Source: an uncultured Dysosmobacter sp. | Lineage (GTDB): Bacteria > Bacillota > Clostridia > Oscillospirales > Oscillospiraceae | Length of the DNA stretch: 64,000 nt | Direction: 5' to 3' | Assembly (NCBI GenBank): GCA_934565855.1 | Contig: CAKTIO010000006.1 | Location: forward strand, 124,001 to 188,000 | Shown here: positions 51,688 to 60,299 of the stretch, one piece after another | Position numbering within the stretch: position 1 is the first letter of the stretch | Layout: every line of letters begins with the position of its first letter | Made by a program: the position numbers and the translations under genes | The notes under the pieces: generated by a model | What the model was told of the DNA's origin: nothing | Seen by the model: only the letters and a program-made list of their open reading frames with translations | The model's database searches: none

Positions 51688-53433
51688 ATGCGGAAAACAA
51701 AGATCGTATGCACATTGGGACCGGCGACGGACCGGGGAGACAACCTGAAAAAAATGATGCTGGCGGGAATGAACGTCGCCAGATTCAACTTTTCCCACGG
51801 CAGCCACGCGGAGCATCTGGCGCGGCTGGAGGAGGTAAAGCGCCTGCGGAGGGAGCTGGACCTGCCGGTGGCGGCAATGCTGGACACCAAGGGACCGGAG
51901 ATCCGCCTGAAGAGCTTTGCCAACGGTCCGGTGCAGCTGAAGACCGGCGGGGAGTTTACGCTGACCACGGAGGATGTGCCGGGAGACGAGACCCGGTGCG
52001 CCATCACCTATGCGGAGCTGCCGGAGGATGTCCGGGCGGGAGACACCATCCTGCTGGATGACGGTCTGGTGCGTCTCACCGTGCTGGAGACGACGGCGCG
52101 GACCATCCGCTGCCGGGTGGAAAACGACGGCGTGATGAAGGACAAAAAGGGCGTCAATGTGCCGGGTGTCCGCCTGTCCATGCCCTATATGAGCCAGCGG
52201 GACCGGGAGGACATCCTCTTCGGCATCGAGCAGGGCTTTGACTATATTGCCGCCAGCTTTGTGCGCTCCGCGGCGGATGTGCGGGAGATCCGCCAGCTGC
52301 TCAGCGAGCATGCCTCGCCCATCCGCATCATCGCAAAGATCGAGAATCAGGAGGGCGTGAACAACCTGGCGGAGATCCTGTCGGTGGCGGACGGCGTGAT
52401 GGTGGCGCGGGGCGACATGGGCGTGGAGATCGACTTTACGGAGATCCCGGTCATTCAGAAGAATATGATCGCCCAGTGCACCGCCTGCGGCAAGCCGGTC
52501 ATCACGGCAACGCAGATGCTGGATTCCATGATGGAGAATCCCAGACCCACCCGGGCGGAGATCACGGATGTTGCCAACGCGATCTACGACGGGACCTCGG
52601 CGATCATGCTGTCCGGCGAGACCGCCGCCGGAAAATACCCGGTGGAGGCGGTGGAGACGATGGACGCCATCGCGGTGCGGACAGAGAGCGACATCAACTA
52701 TGGAAAGCGGATGCGGAACACCGTCAGCAGTGCGGCACGCCTGTCCATTGCCGCAGCCACTGCCCACGCCGCCTGCTCCACGGCAATGGAGATCGGCGCG
52801 GACGCCATCATTACCGTGAGCCAGAGCGGCGCCACCGCGCGCCTGGCAAGCCGCTTCCGCCCGGGAACGCCGGTGATCGCCTGCCTGCTGAGCGAGCAGG
52901 TCCGGCGGCAGATGGCGCTGTTCTGGGGCGTGACGCCCATTCTGATGCCGCAGGCAGGCAGCACGGATGAGCTGATCGAGCTGGCGGTGCAGTCGGCGGA
53001 GCGCGCCGGACTGGTGAAGCAGGGCGACCTGGTGGTGCTGACAGCAGGCGTTCCGGTGGGGATCCCCGGCACCACCAATATGATCAAGGTCCACATGGTG
53101 GGCGGGGCGCTGCTGAACGGCGTGGGCATCGGAAAGGGGACCGCGTCGGGACGGCTGTGCGTCTGCCGCACACTGGATGAGGTGCGGGAAAAGTTCCAGC
53201 CGGGCGATGTGCTGGTAGTGCCCTATACCACCAACGAGGTGCTGGAGGAGATCCGCCAGGCGTCCGCGGTGGTCAGCGAGGAATCCGGCGTCAACAGCCA
53301 CGCCGCCACACTGGGACTGGCGCTGAACAAGGCGGTGATCGTCGGCGCGGCGGGCGCCACCAGGACCCTGAGGGATGGCGACCGGGTGTCGGTGGACTGC
53401 GCCCGGGGAACGGTGCAGCTGCTGCCGCAGTAA
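51688..53433 (+). CDS. pyk: pyruvate kinase with C-terminal PEP-utiliser domain
   Basis: This 581-residue glycolytic enzyme converts PEP and ADP to pyruvate and ATP. It shows RKTKIVCTLGPA, NFSHG, MLDTKGPEIRL, the lysine/acid site IIAKIENQEG and MVARGDMGVEI, and ATQMLDSMMENPRPTRAE. Beyond residue about 475 comes the extra domain of Bacillus-type pyruvate kinases, with SEESGVNSHAATLG. ATG 51688 gives a start right at the family's N-terminus; the longer frame is spurious. A terminator follows. Confidence 0.95.
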   Translation: MRKTKIVCTLGPATDRGDNLKKMMLAGMNVARFNFSHGSHAEHLARLEEVKRLRRELDLPVAAMLDTKGPEIRLKSFANGPVQLKTGGEFTLTTEDVPGDETRCAITYAELPEDVRAGDTILLDDGLVRLTVLETTARTIRCRVENDGVMKDKKGVNVPGVRLSMPYMSQRDREDILFGIEQGFDYIAASFVRSAADVREIRQLLSEHASPIRIIAKIENQEGVNNLAEILSVADGVMVARGDMGVEIDFTEIPVIQKNMIAQCTACGKPVITATQMLDSMMENPRPTRAEITDVANAIYDGTSAIMLSGETAAGKYPVEAVETMDAIAVRTESDINYGKRMRNTVSSAARLSIAAATAHAACSTAMEIGADAIITVSQSGATARLASRFRPGTPVIACLLSEQVRRQMALFWGVTPILMPQAGSTDELIELAVQSAERAGLVKQGDLVVLTAGVPVGIPGTTNMIKVHMVGGALLNGVGIGKGTASGRLCVCRTLDEVREKFQPGDVLVVPYTTNEVLEEIRQASAVVSEESGVNSHAATLGLALNKAVIVGAAGATRTLRDGDRVSVDCARGTVQLLPQ

Positions 53434-53451
53434 TACGGAGAAGAATAAAGG

Positions 53452-53487
53452 AAACCGGGGGAAGCTCTTACGGGCTTCCTCCGGTTT
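53452..53487 (+). terminator. terminator of pyk
   Basis: A 14-base stem (53452-53465 with 53474-53487; AAACCGGGGGAAGC, one mismatch) lies 18 bases after the stop. Confidence 0.82.
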
Positions 53488-53507
53488 TCGCATAATCGGA
53501 TATTTTT

Positions 53508-54305
53508 TTACTGGGGGTCCATTGCGGTGCGCAGTGTGTCGGTAATGGCGCCCTCAAACAGCTCGGTGGCGTGGGCGTGCAGCGTTTCCAGCGCGCCGGC
53601 GGAGAGGGTGCAGGGCAGCTGACCGCCAGCCATAGAGAGGTCCATGTCCAGAATGAACTTGACCTCCGGGTCCTGCTGGGCGTTGGGGCGGTTGTTCTTC
53701 AGGCGACCGGGACCGGCGTGGATCTTTGCCTGGCAGCTGGAATCCAGCTTGAACAGCAGGTCCGTGGAGCAGTTGAAGAAATCCTCCTCCCGGACATCCG
53801 GCTCCTTCAGGGCGCCCAGATAGGCGGGGGTAAACAGCTCGGACCACTGATAGTCGTTCAGGGAGAGCTTTTCCCGGGAAAAGATATTCACATAGCGCAG
53901 ACCCACCCGCTCAAAATAAGAGGGCTTGTAAAGCGCGATGAACTCTGCCAGCGGCTTGTCCAGCTGACGGGCAAAGTCCTGCCAGCCGGTGTAGTGCAGC
54001 GTGGAGAGGGAGATGAAGTTCTGGGTCAGGTTCAGCTTCCAGCGCCCGTCTGCGGAGAGAAGGTTGTAGTTGGCAATGGGCGGCTGCTGCTTGATTTGCG
54101 GGTTTGGACCGCCCAGACCGACGATCTGGGGAGCCGGAGTGTCCAGCCGCTTGACATACTGGGGGAAATGCTCCCGGACGGCTTCCTGAAAGTCTGCCGG
54201 TTCATTTTGATTGATGGTGAGAATGGGGGGGAAGCGGAACTGGCAAATGACCTCGTGAGCGGGAGACTTGCCGTAAAGAGTCCGCGGATGATCGGAAAAC
54301 AGCAT
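53508..54305 (-). CDS. TIGR04255 family protein
   Basis: The 265-residue protein has SPAHEVICQFRFPPILTIN near the start, FISLSTLHYTGWQDFARQLD in the middle and ERVGLRYVNIF, the features I associate with the TIGR04255 family. Members are widespread, often lone genes, and have no known biochemical role. No signal peptide or membrane segment is seen. It is flanked by a terminator and a short non-coding gap, so it is probably expressed alone. Confidence 0.75.
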   Translation of the reverse strand: MLFSDHPRTLYGKSPAHEVICQFRFPPILTINQNEPADFQEAVREHFPQYVKRLDTPAPQIVGLGGPNPQIKQQPPIANYNLLSADGRWKLNLTQNFISLSTLHYTGWQDFARQLDKPLAEFIALYKPSYFERVGLRYVNIFSREKLSLNDYQWSELFTPAYLGALKEPDVREEDFFNCSTDLLFKLDSSCQAKIHAGPGRLKNNRPNAQQDPEVKFILDMDLSMAGGQLPCTLSAGALETLHAHATELFEGAITDTLRTAMDPQ

Positions 54306-54392
54306 GAGGTGTACTCCTTTGTATCAGAATGTCTTTATTCTATCCCCATCCAGAAGAAAAGTCAACGCTTGCCGCCGGAGCGTCCGCCAGTG

Positions 54393-55208
54393 CTACAGAT
54401 AGAACCGGTGGCAGCCGATGGTGGTGAGATAGGTGCGGTTGGCGCGGATCCAGCTGCCCTGAGACAGGGCGGGAGCGTAGAAATACAGGCTTTCTCCAAT
54501 GGGGCTGCTACAGCCGGAGAGGACGGATCTTGCCGCGGCGACCGACTGCGCGGAGGGGGCGTCATAAATACTGCCGTTGCTGACCGGCTCAAATTGTACG
54601 CCGTAGCTGTCGTCAAAAATAACGCCCTTGATGGTGTCGGGAAAGGTGTCGGAGGCGACACGGTTCAAAACCACATGTCCCACGGCGACCTGCCCGTCAA
54701 AGGACTCCCCCCGGCTTTCCGCGCTGATGATGCGGCTGAGCCAGTAGAGGTCCTCTTCACTGTAGGAGGGGGCGTCCTGTCCGGAAACCGTGGTGACCGC
54801 GGCGCCCTGAAGGGCGGAGTCCCACTCCACCTGCCAGCCCAGTGCAGTACACAGCGTCCGCAGGGGGAGGTATGTAGCTCCATTTTCGATGTAAACGGGA
54901 CTGGGGAGCGTCACGGCGGCGTCATCGACCCGCAGCGTGTAGGAGCCAGGCTGGGCGGTGATCCTTCCGGCGGCGCCCTCCGCCTCAGCCTGCTGCCGGG
55001 CGGCGTTCCAGGAGACGTTCCACTCTCCCGCGGCATTGAGAAACGCGCGGAGGGGAACGGATGTCACGCCGTTGGAAAGGTATGAGACCGCGGACAGCCG
55101 CACACCGTTGATGGTGACGGGAACCGTCCGGGATGCCGCGGCAGCGGGAACGCTCAGGGCGGCGGATAGGCACAGGGCGGTCATTCCCGCCAGTAGCTTT
55201 CGTTTCAT
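54393..55208 (-). CDS. SleB-type cell wall hydrolase with stalk domain
   Basis: The 271-residue secreted protein has a signal peptide ending near VPAAAAS (about residue 26). A copper-amine-oxidase-N-like stalk domain (VPVTINGVRLSAVSYL, VPLRAFLNAAGEWNVSW, YLPLRTLCTALGWQVEW) follows. The C-terminal half is a SleB hydrolase domain (LYWLSRIISAESRGESFDGQ, AVGHVVLNRV, PIGESLYFYAP). SleB enzymes cleave cortex peptidoglycan at germination; with this stalk it may act on the vegetative wall instead. A lone gene with its own promoter. Confidence 0.88.
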   Translation of the reverse strand: MKRKLLAGMTALCLSAALSVPAAAASRTVPVTINGVRLSAVSYLSNGVTSVPLRAFLNAAGEWNVSWNAARQQAEAEGAAGRITAQPGSYTLRVDDAAVTLPSPVYIENGATYLPLRTLCTALGWQVEWDSALQGAAVTTVSGQDAPSYSEEDLYWLSRIISAESRGESFDGQVAVGHVVLNRVASDTFPDTIKGVIFDDSYGVQFEPVSNGSIYDAPSAQSVAAARSVLSGCSSPIGESLYFYAPALSQGSWIRANRTYLTTIGCHRFYL

Positions 55209-55241
55209 GATAGAATTCCTTTCTTTGTGGACCTTAAGGAC

Positions 55242-55270
55242 AGCATACTAAAGGTTACAAAAAGTAACAA
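55242..55270 (-). promoter_or_regulatory. promoter of the SleB-type gene with inner palindrome
   Basis: TTGTTA (55265-55270) is followed after 17 bases by TATGCT (55242-55247) on the minus strand. GTTAC-5-GTAAC (55254-55268) lies in the spacer and could be an operator. Confidence 0.55.
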
Positions 55271-55399
55271 CCCACAAAGAATGGAAGGACTGGAAGAAAC
55301 AGGAGAAACTCAACGCAGCGTTGCTTGCCTTTTGGCGCGCGGACGGGTATGCTTTTGAGAGCGGAACGAGGAACCTGTAAAAGGAAAGGAATGAGAACG

Positions 55400-55984
55400 A
55401 TGAACGCGGAGAAAACAGGTGCGCTGCTGCGCAGGCTGCGCCTGGAAAAGCAGATGACCCAGCGGCAGCTGGCACAGCTGCTGTGCATCAGCGAGCAGGC
55501 GGTCAGTAAATGGGAACGGGGCGTGGGAATGCCGGATGTGTCGTTTCTGCCCCAACTGGCGGAAATTTTTTCCGTCAGCACAGAAAAGCTGTTGAGTGGC
55601 TCGCTGGAGACCAACGAGCCAGAGGGAGGAAATATGAAACGGTTAAAATTTTATGTGTGTCCGGACTGTGGAAATGTCATGACAGCCGCGTCCGCGGCAG
55701 AATTGACTTGCTGCGGACGGAGACTGCAGCCGCTGGAGGTGCATGAGGGCGATGAAGCCCATACTGCACAGGTAGAGCTGATAGAGGATGACTGGTACGT
55801 CACATGGCGGCACCCGATGGAAAAGGACCACTTTTTCCGCTTTGCCGCCTATGTGGGCAGCGAGCGGGTGCTGCTGGTGCGGCTGTATCCGGAGCAGGGC
55901 GGAGAGGTCCGCATTCCGCGGATGTCCGGCGGCAGGCTGTATCTCTGCTGCTCCAGACACGGGCTGTTTCCGGTCGGGCTTTAA
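55400..55984 (+). CDS. XRE regulator fused to desulfoferrodoxin-like domain
   Basis: The 194-residue protein starts at ATG 55400 (AAGGA 9 bases before). Residues 1-65 are an XRE HTH (LLRRLRLEKQMTQRQLAQLL, EQAVSKWERGVGMPDVSFL). From about residue 80 it looks like a complete desulfoferrodoxin. There is a desulforedoxin-type Cys4 site (VCPDCGNVM... TCCGRRL), then the superoxide-reductase-like part with HPMEKDHF and the C-terminal CSRHGLF, the usual Cys/His iron ligands. It could sense superoxide or redox state and regulate DNA directly. The gene is monocistronic. Confidence 0.82.
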   Translation: MNAEKTGALLRRLRLEKQMTQRQLAQLLCISEQAVSKWERGVGMPDVSFLPQLAEIFSVSTEKLLSGSLETNEPEGGNMKRLKFYVCPDCGNVMTAASAAELTCCGRRLQPLEVHEGDEAHTAQVELIEDDWYVTWRHPMEKDHFFRFAAYVGSERVLLVRLYPEQGGEVRIPRMSGGRLYLCCSRHGLFPVGL

Positions 55985-57513
55985 GCAAGCAGTCCCTGCT
56001 GGCGGAGAAATGCCCGGGCGGTCTCCTCCACAGACTGTCCCTGTACGTCCACGGCATAGGTCAGCTGAGACATGGCGTCGTTGGTAAAGCTGCCGGAGAG
56101 CAGGTTCAGCGTCTCCTCCAACTGGGGCGAGGTCTGTGAGAACCGCTGAAAGAGATCGTCCCGGACCAGCAGCGCCCCGTTGTATTCCGGGAAGAAGTGC
56201 CGGTCGTCCTCCAGAATCCTCAGTCCGGCGCGGCGGTTCAGCCCGTCTGTGGTGTAGACCTCCGTCACCTGAAAGCTGTTGTTTTCAATGGCGGCGTATT
56301 TCAGTCCCAGATCAACGGAAACAGCGTCCCGGAAGGAGAGACCGTAAAAGTCGGTAAAGGGGCGATACTTCATGCTGCCCTCCTGGGTGAAGAAGCCATG
56401 CTCCGCTCCAAAGACCAGCTGGTCCGCCACAGGCAGCAGGTCGCTGATGCAGCGCAGCTGGTAGGCGTTGGCGGTGTCCTCCGTGACGGCGATGGCGTAG
56501 GTGTTGTTCAGCCCCAGCTTGCCCAGCAGATGGACCTGGTAGGCGTCGGACGCCTGCTGATTCGCATAATCGTACAGGGAGACGCCGGGGGGAATGTCCG
56601 TGGTGTCCTGATGAAGGAAGGTGGTCAGCAGGGTTCCGTCGTAGCTGACCATCAAGTCGCAGGAGGGATCGGCGGCAGTCAGCTCGTGGAACGTGTTGAC
56701 CTGGGTCATCTGGTCCTTGATGTGAACGTTCAGGTCCGTGTGCTCCTCCACCAGCAGCTTCACCATCTGTGTCAGCAGCTGCGTTTCCGAGTAGTCGCCG
56801 TCGTAAAGGATCAGGGTGTTGGCGGAGCTGCTATCCGTCCGGAAGGCGATGCCGCCTGCCGCCAGCGCCGCGCAGAGCAGCACCGCTCCGCAGATGGCAG
56901 CCGCCCTGCCGAGCCGCTTTCTGGGCGCGCCTGCGGCAAGCAGTGTCTCCAGTCGTCCCATCAGGGTATCAAACACAAGGGCAATGGTCATTAGGGCGGC
57001 GGTGGGCAGCAGGATCAGGCGCATTTGCTTGGTGCGGATCCCCTGATAGATGGCGGTGCCCAAGCCGCCTCCGCCGATAAAGGCGGCGAAAACAGCGGTG
57101 CCGATGGCGTTGACCGCGGCAATGCGGATGCCGGTAAAAATGGTGGGGAATGCCAGAGGGAGCTCCACCTGCACCAGCTGCTCCATGCGGCTCATGCCGC
57201 AGCCCCGGGCGGCTTCCTTCAGTGCGGGAGAAAGCTCCTGCAGCCCCAGACAGGTGTTGCGGACGATGGGCAGCAGAGAGTACAGGGTGATGCCCAGTAC
57301 CACCGTCAGCTTTCCTGCGCCGAACACGACCATCAGAAGTCCCAGCAGAGCGAGAGAGGGAATGGTTTGAAAGAGGTCGGAGATCCAGAGAATGGGTTTG
57401 CGGACTTCTTTTTTCATGTAGGCAAGAATGCCCAGAGGCAGTCCGGCAGCAATGGAGAGCAGCACGGACAGCAGGACGATATACAGGTGCTCCCAGATCA
57501 GTTTCCAGCTCAT
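55981..57513 (-). CDS. osmoprotectant ABC permease fused to substrate-binding domain
   Basis: This 510-residue fusion has an N-terminal OpuB/ProW-type permease (about 1-210, LGILAYMKKEVRKPILWISD, GCGMSRMEQLVQVELPLAFP) and a transmembrane helix (AAICGAVLLCAALAAGGIAF). A C-terminal glycine-betaine/choline-binding domain (about 240-510, TLILYDGDYSETQLLTQMVK) should face outward. It overlaps the second permease gene by 4 bases. It imports a compatible solute such as betaine, choline or carnitine; the exact ligand is unknown. Confidence 0.92.
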   Translation of the reverse strand: MSWKLIWEHLYIVLLSVLLSIAAGLPLGILAYMKKEVRKPILWISDLFQTIPSLALLGLLMVVFGAGKLTVVLGITLYSLLPIVRNTCLGLQELSPALKEAARGCGMSRMEQLVQVELPLAFPTIFTGIRIAAVNAIGTAVFAAFIGGGGLGTAIYQGIRTKQMRLILLPTAALMTIALVFDTLMGRLETLLAAGAPRKRLGRAAAICGAVLLCAALAAGGIAFRTDSSSANTLILYDGDYSETQLLTQMVKLLVEEHTDLNVHIKDQMTQVNTFHELTAADPSCDLMVSYDGTLLTTFLHQDTTDIPPGVSLYDYANQQASDAYQVHLLGKLGLNNTYAIAVTEDTANAYQLRCISDLLPVADQLVFGAEHGFFTQEGSMKYRPFTDFYGLSFRDAVSVDLGLKYAAIENNSFQVTEVYTTDGLNRRAGLRILEDDRHFFPEYNGALLVRDDLFQRFSQTSPQLEETLNLLSGSFTNDAMSQLTYAVDVQGQSVEETARAFLRQQGLLA

Positions 57514-58154
57514 GAATGCACCTCCCTGCGCAGCCCGCGGGGCGTGACTATTTTTTGAAGCTGGTCCACCAGAGCGCCCAGCAGCACCGCCATCAGGGCG
57601 GCGGGAACGGCGCCCGTGACGATCAGCAGGCGGTTGTTGGAGGAAACACCCTGATAGATGAAGTCGCCCAGACCGCCCAAGCCGATCATGGATGCCAGCA
57701 CCGCCCAGGAGACGGTGTAGATCACGGACAGGCGAAGCCCGCCGATGATGGTGGGCAGTGCCAGCGGCAGCTCTATATGCTTCAGGGTCTGCAGGGGAGA
57801 GTAGCCGCAGCCCCGGGCGGCTTCCCTGTACTGTGGCTCGATCTGCGTCAGACCGGTGTAGGTGTTTTTCAGGACCGGAAAGGTGGCGTAGATGGCAAGC
57901 GCGAAAATGACGGTGAAGGGGGTCATGCCGAGGGCAAAGAAAAGCAGTCCGATGAAAACAATGCCGGGAACGGTCTGAAAAATGGAGAGGACCGGCAGCA
58001 GAACAGAGGACCAGGCGGCAGGCAGGCGGGACAGAAGAATGCCCGCTGCCAGCCCCAGCGCCAGTCCCAGAGAGACGGAGACCAGAACATATGCCAGATG
58101 GACCAGAACTGCGTGCAGCAGCATGGGACCGTATGCGGAGAGAAACGAGTGCAT
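57510..58154 (-). CDS. osmoprotectant ABC permease
   Basis: The 214-residue integral membrane protein has about five helices, with GCGYSPLQTLKHIELPLALP as the EAA-type loop that contacts the ATPase, and GLGGLGDFIYQGV near the C-terminus. It resembles OpuCB/OpuBB. The stop and the next start overlap by 4 bases. Second gene of the operon after the ATPase. Confidence 0.92.
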   Translation of the reverse strand: MHSFLSAYGPMLLHAVLVHLAYVLVSVSLGLALGLAAGILLSRLPAAWSSVLLPVLSIFQTVPGIVFIGLLFFALGMTPFTVIFALAIYATFPVLKNTYTGLTQIEPQYREAARGCGYSPLQTLKHIELPLALPTIIGGLRLSVIYTVSWAVLASMIGLGGLGDFIYQGVSSNNRLLIVTGAVPAALMAVLLGALVDQLQKIVTPRGLRREVHS

Positions 58155-58190
58155 CAGAGAGGACCTCCTTTCAGGTGTTCGTCCGGCGGC

Positions 58191-59312
58191 TTACTGCGCT
58201 TCGCCCCAAAGGGTGTCCGCCACGACGCGCGCCATGCTGTTTTTGGTGATGATGCCGGCGATGGTGCGGTCCGGATTCAGTACGACAACGTAGTTGTCGT
58301 CCGAGTTCATCAGGTACTCCATCGTCTGGCGGGCGTCCTCTCCCACCAGAATGGTGCGGACCTTGGTGGTGATGAGGGGAACGATGCTGTCCGCGGTGCG
58401 TCCGTACAGGCGGATATTCTGAATGGGAAGCACCCCCAGATATGTGTCGTCGTCATCGGTGACCAGCAGGGTGTCCACGCCGGAGCGCGCCATCAGCTCT
58501 GCACATTCCAGCACGCCGCGGTGCTTGGTAACGGTGTATGGATTTTTGCGCATAAAGTCCTCCGCCTTGATGGGCGCGGACTCCGTCACGCCCTGATGCT
58601 TGCCCAGAAAGCTGCGGACCAACGGAGAGGCGGGATGCTCCAGCATCTCCTCCGGCGGCGCCATCTGCTCCATGCTGCCGCTGTTCATAAAGAGGATGGT
58701 GTCTGCCAGACGCAGCGCCTCGCCCATGTCATGGGAGACGAATACGATGGTTTTCTTCAGCTTCCTCTGCAGCTTTTTGACCTCCTCCTGCAGGGTCTCT
58801 CTGGTCATGGGGTCCAGCGCGCTGAAGGGTTCATCCATCAGAACGATGGGGGGAGACGCGGCAAGCGCCCGCAGCACGCCGATGCGCTGCTGCTGTCCGC
58901 CGGAAAGCTCGCTGGGGTATTTGTGGGCATACTGCCCGTAGGGCAGGTGGACCAGCTCCAGCAGCTCCCGGGTGATCTCCTCACAGCGGGAGCGTTCATA
59001 CTTCAGCAGCCTGGGGACCACGCAGATGTTCTGCTCCACCGTCATGTTGGGAAACAGTCCGATCTGCTGGATCACATAGCCAATGTGGCGCCGAAGCTCC
59101 ACGGGATTCAGGGTGGCAATGTCCTTCCCGTCGATCAGGATCCGCCCCTGATCCGGCTCCAGCAGGCGGTTGATCATTTTCATGGTGGTGGTTTTGCCGC
59201 AGCCGGAGGGACCGATCAGTACCAGAAACTGTCCGTCCGGAATGGTGAAGGTCAGGTCCTTTAAAATGACGTTTTTCCCATAGTATTTTGAGACGTGTTC
59301 AAACTGGATCAT
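58191..59312 (-). CDS. osmoprotectant ABC ATPase with CBS domains
   Basis: This 373-residue OpuCA-type ATPase has Walker A GPSGCGKTT (about residues 35-43), signature LSGGQQQRIGV, Walker B IVLMDEP and the switch VFVSHDM. The C-terminal tandem CBS domains (about 250-370) commonly sense ionic strength in this family. The true start is ATG 59312 (AGGAGG upstream); the long frame beginning at 59573 reads through the GntR gene. It overlaps that regulator's 3' end by 14 bases, so the operon is regulator-ATPase-permease-permease/SBP. Confidence 0.93.
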   Translation of the reverse strand: MIQFEHVSKYYGKNVILKDLTFTIPDGQFLVLIGPSGCGKTTTMKMINRLLEPDQGRILIDGKDIATLNPVELRRHIGYVIQQIGLFPNMTVEQNICVVPRLLKYERSRCEEITRELLELVHLPYGQYAHKYPSELSGGQQQRIGVLRALAASPPIVLMDEPFSALDPMTRETLQEEVKKLQRKLKKTIVFVSHDMGEALRLADTILFMNSGSMEQMAPPEEMLEHPASPLVRSFLGKHQGVTESAPIKAEDFMRKNPYTVTKHRGVLECAELMARSGVDTLLVTDDDDTYLGVLPIQNIRLYGRTADSIVPLITTKVRTILVGEDARQTMEYLMNSDDNYVVVLNPDRTIAGIITKNSMARVVADTLWGEAQ

Positions 59313-59949
59313 GCTGGATATCCTCCTTTGACGTGACAAAATGCCGGACAGCCTCCGCGGCGGCGGGTGTGCCTGCAAGCACGATGATGTCTCCACCGAA
59401 AAGCCCTGCGTAGGGACCGGGGGAGAGGATCGCCCTGCCGCCCCGGCGGATGGCGATGATGGTGGCGCCGGTGGACTGCCAGAACCGCAGCTCACCGATG
59501 CTTTTTCCCAGCAGGGGAGAATCCTCCGGAACGGGGACCTCATAGTTGGGGAACGGTTCGCTGGAGGCGGCAAGAGAATCCCGGCTCTGGATGAGGGCGG
59601 CTACGGTCTCAGCGGTTTTCCGGTTCAATTCGGCGTACTGCTCCATCAGGTCCTTCAACTGCTCCCGCAGGGCATGGACCTCGGTATCCGCGGAAAAATT
59701 TTCGATGTAGCGGCGGGCGCTGTCCGCCGACAGGACCAGCGTGCCGCTCTGCTGCTTGATGGCAACGACCTTCATGTCGGCAAGCAGATGCAGAGCGCGG
59801 CGGATGGTCTCCGGAGAGACGCTGTATTCGGAAGCCATGATGGAGCGTCCGTACAGGCGGCTGCCCTCCGGCAGCTCACCCCGCGAGATCCTGCGGGCAA
59901 TGTCCAGGGCAATTTGCAGATATTGTGCGCTGACAGTGGCTTCCCGCAT
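59299..59949 (-). CDS. GntR-family regulator with RCK_C (TrkA-C) domain
   Basis: The 216-residue protein has an N-terminal winged HTH of the GntR type (IARRISRGELPEGSRLYGRS, YSVSPETIRRALHLLADMKV), a central helix, and a C-terminal TrkA-C domain (SPLLGKSIGELRFWQSTGAT, GPYAGLFGGDIIVLAGTPAA). TrkA-C domains bind ions or nucleotides, for example c-di-AMP, so it may tie osmolyte uptake to potassium or c-di-AMP signalling; the ligand is inferred. It is first gene of the transporter operon. Confidence 0.88.
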   Translation of the reverse strand: MREATVSAQYLQIALDIARRISRGELPEGSRLYGRSIMASEYSVSPETIRRALHLLADMKVVAIKQQSGTLVLSADSARRYIENFSADTEVHALREQLKDLMEQYAELNRKTAETVAALIQSRDSLAASSEPFPNYEVPVPEDSPLLGKSIGELRFWQSTGATIIAIRRGGRAILSPGPYAGLFGGDIIVLAGTPAAAEAVRHFVTSKEDIQHDPV

Positions 59950-60258
59950 GGAAGCTCCCTCCTTTCTGTGGGGCTTGAATGGGGTCCTTTATACTGACAA
60001 CTTTATCATGAACGAAAGAATGGTAGTTGAATAAACAATGAACAAACGGTAAAATCGCGTGAAAAAGCCGTTAAGAAGTTTTGAATATCCGTAAAATCGG
60101 GAAATGAGACGAATGGGAGGACCCGGAGGAACCGGCGTATCTCGCCTGCCCTGCAGCGGTGCAAGAAAAGCATAGGACCGGTGCGTCTCTGTGGTGTTTC
60201 CCTGCCGGGAAAGGGACGGCAGGATTATTTTACTATGGGAAAGCGCAGAAAAAATAAG

Positions 60259-60286
60259 AAAAGGGACGTTTTTCAACGTCCCTTTT
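60259..60286 (-). terminator. terminator of the serC-serA region
   Basis: A perfect 12-base stem (60259-60270 with 60275-60286, AAAAGGGACGTT) lies 14 bases past the serA stop, followed by T-rich sequence on the minus strand. Between 60000 and 60255 I see no gene. Confidence 0.88.
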
Positions 60287-60299
60287 CCAAAGCTCAGCT

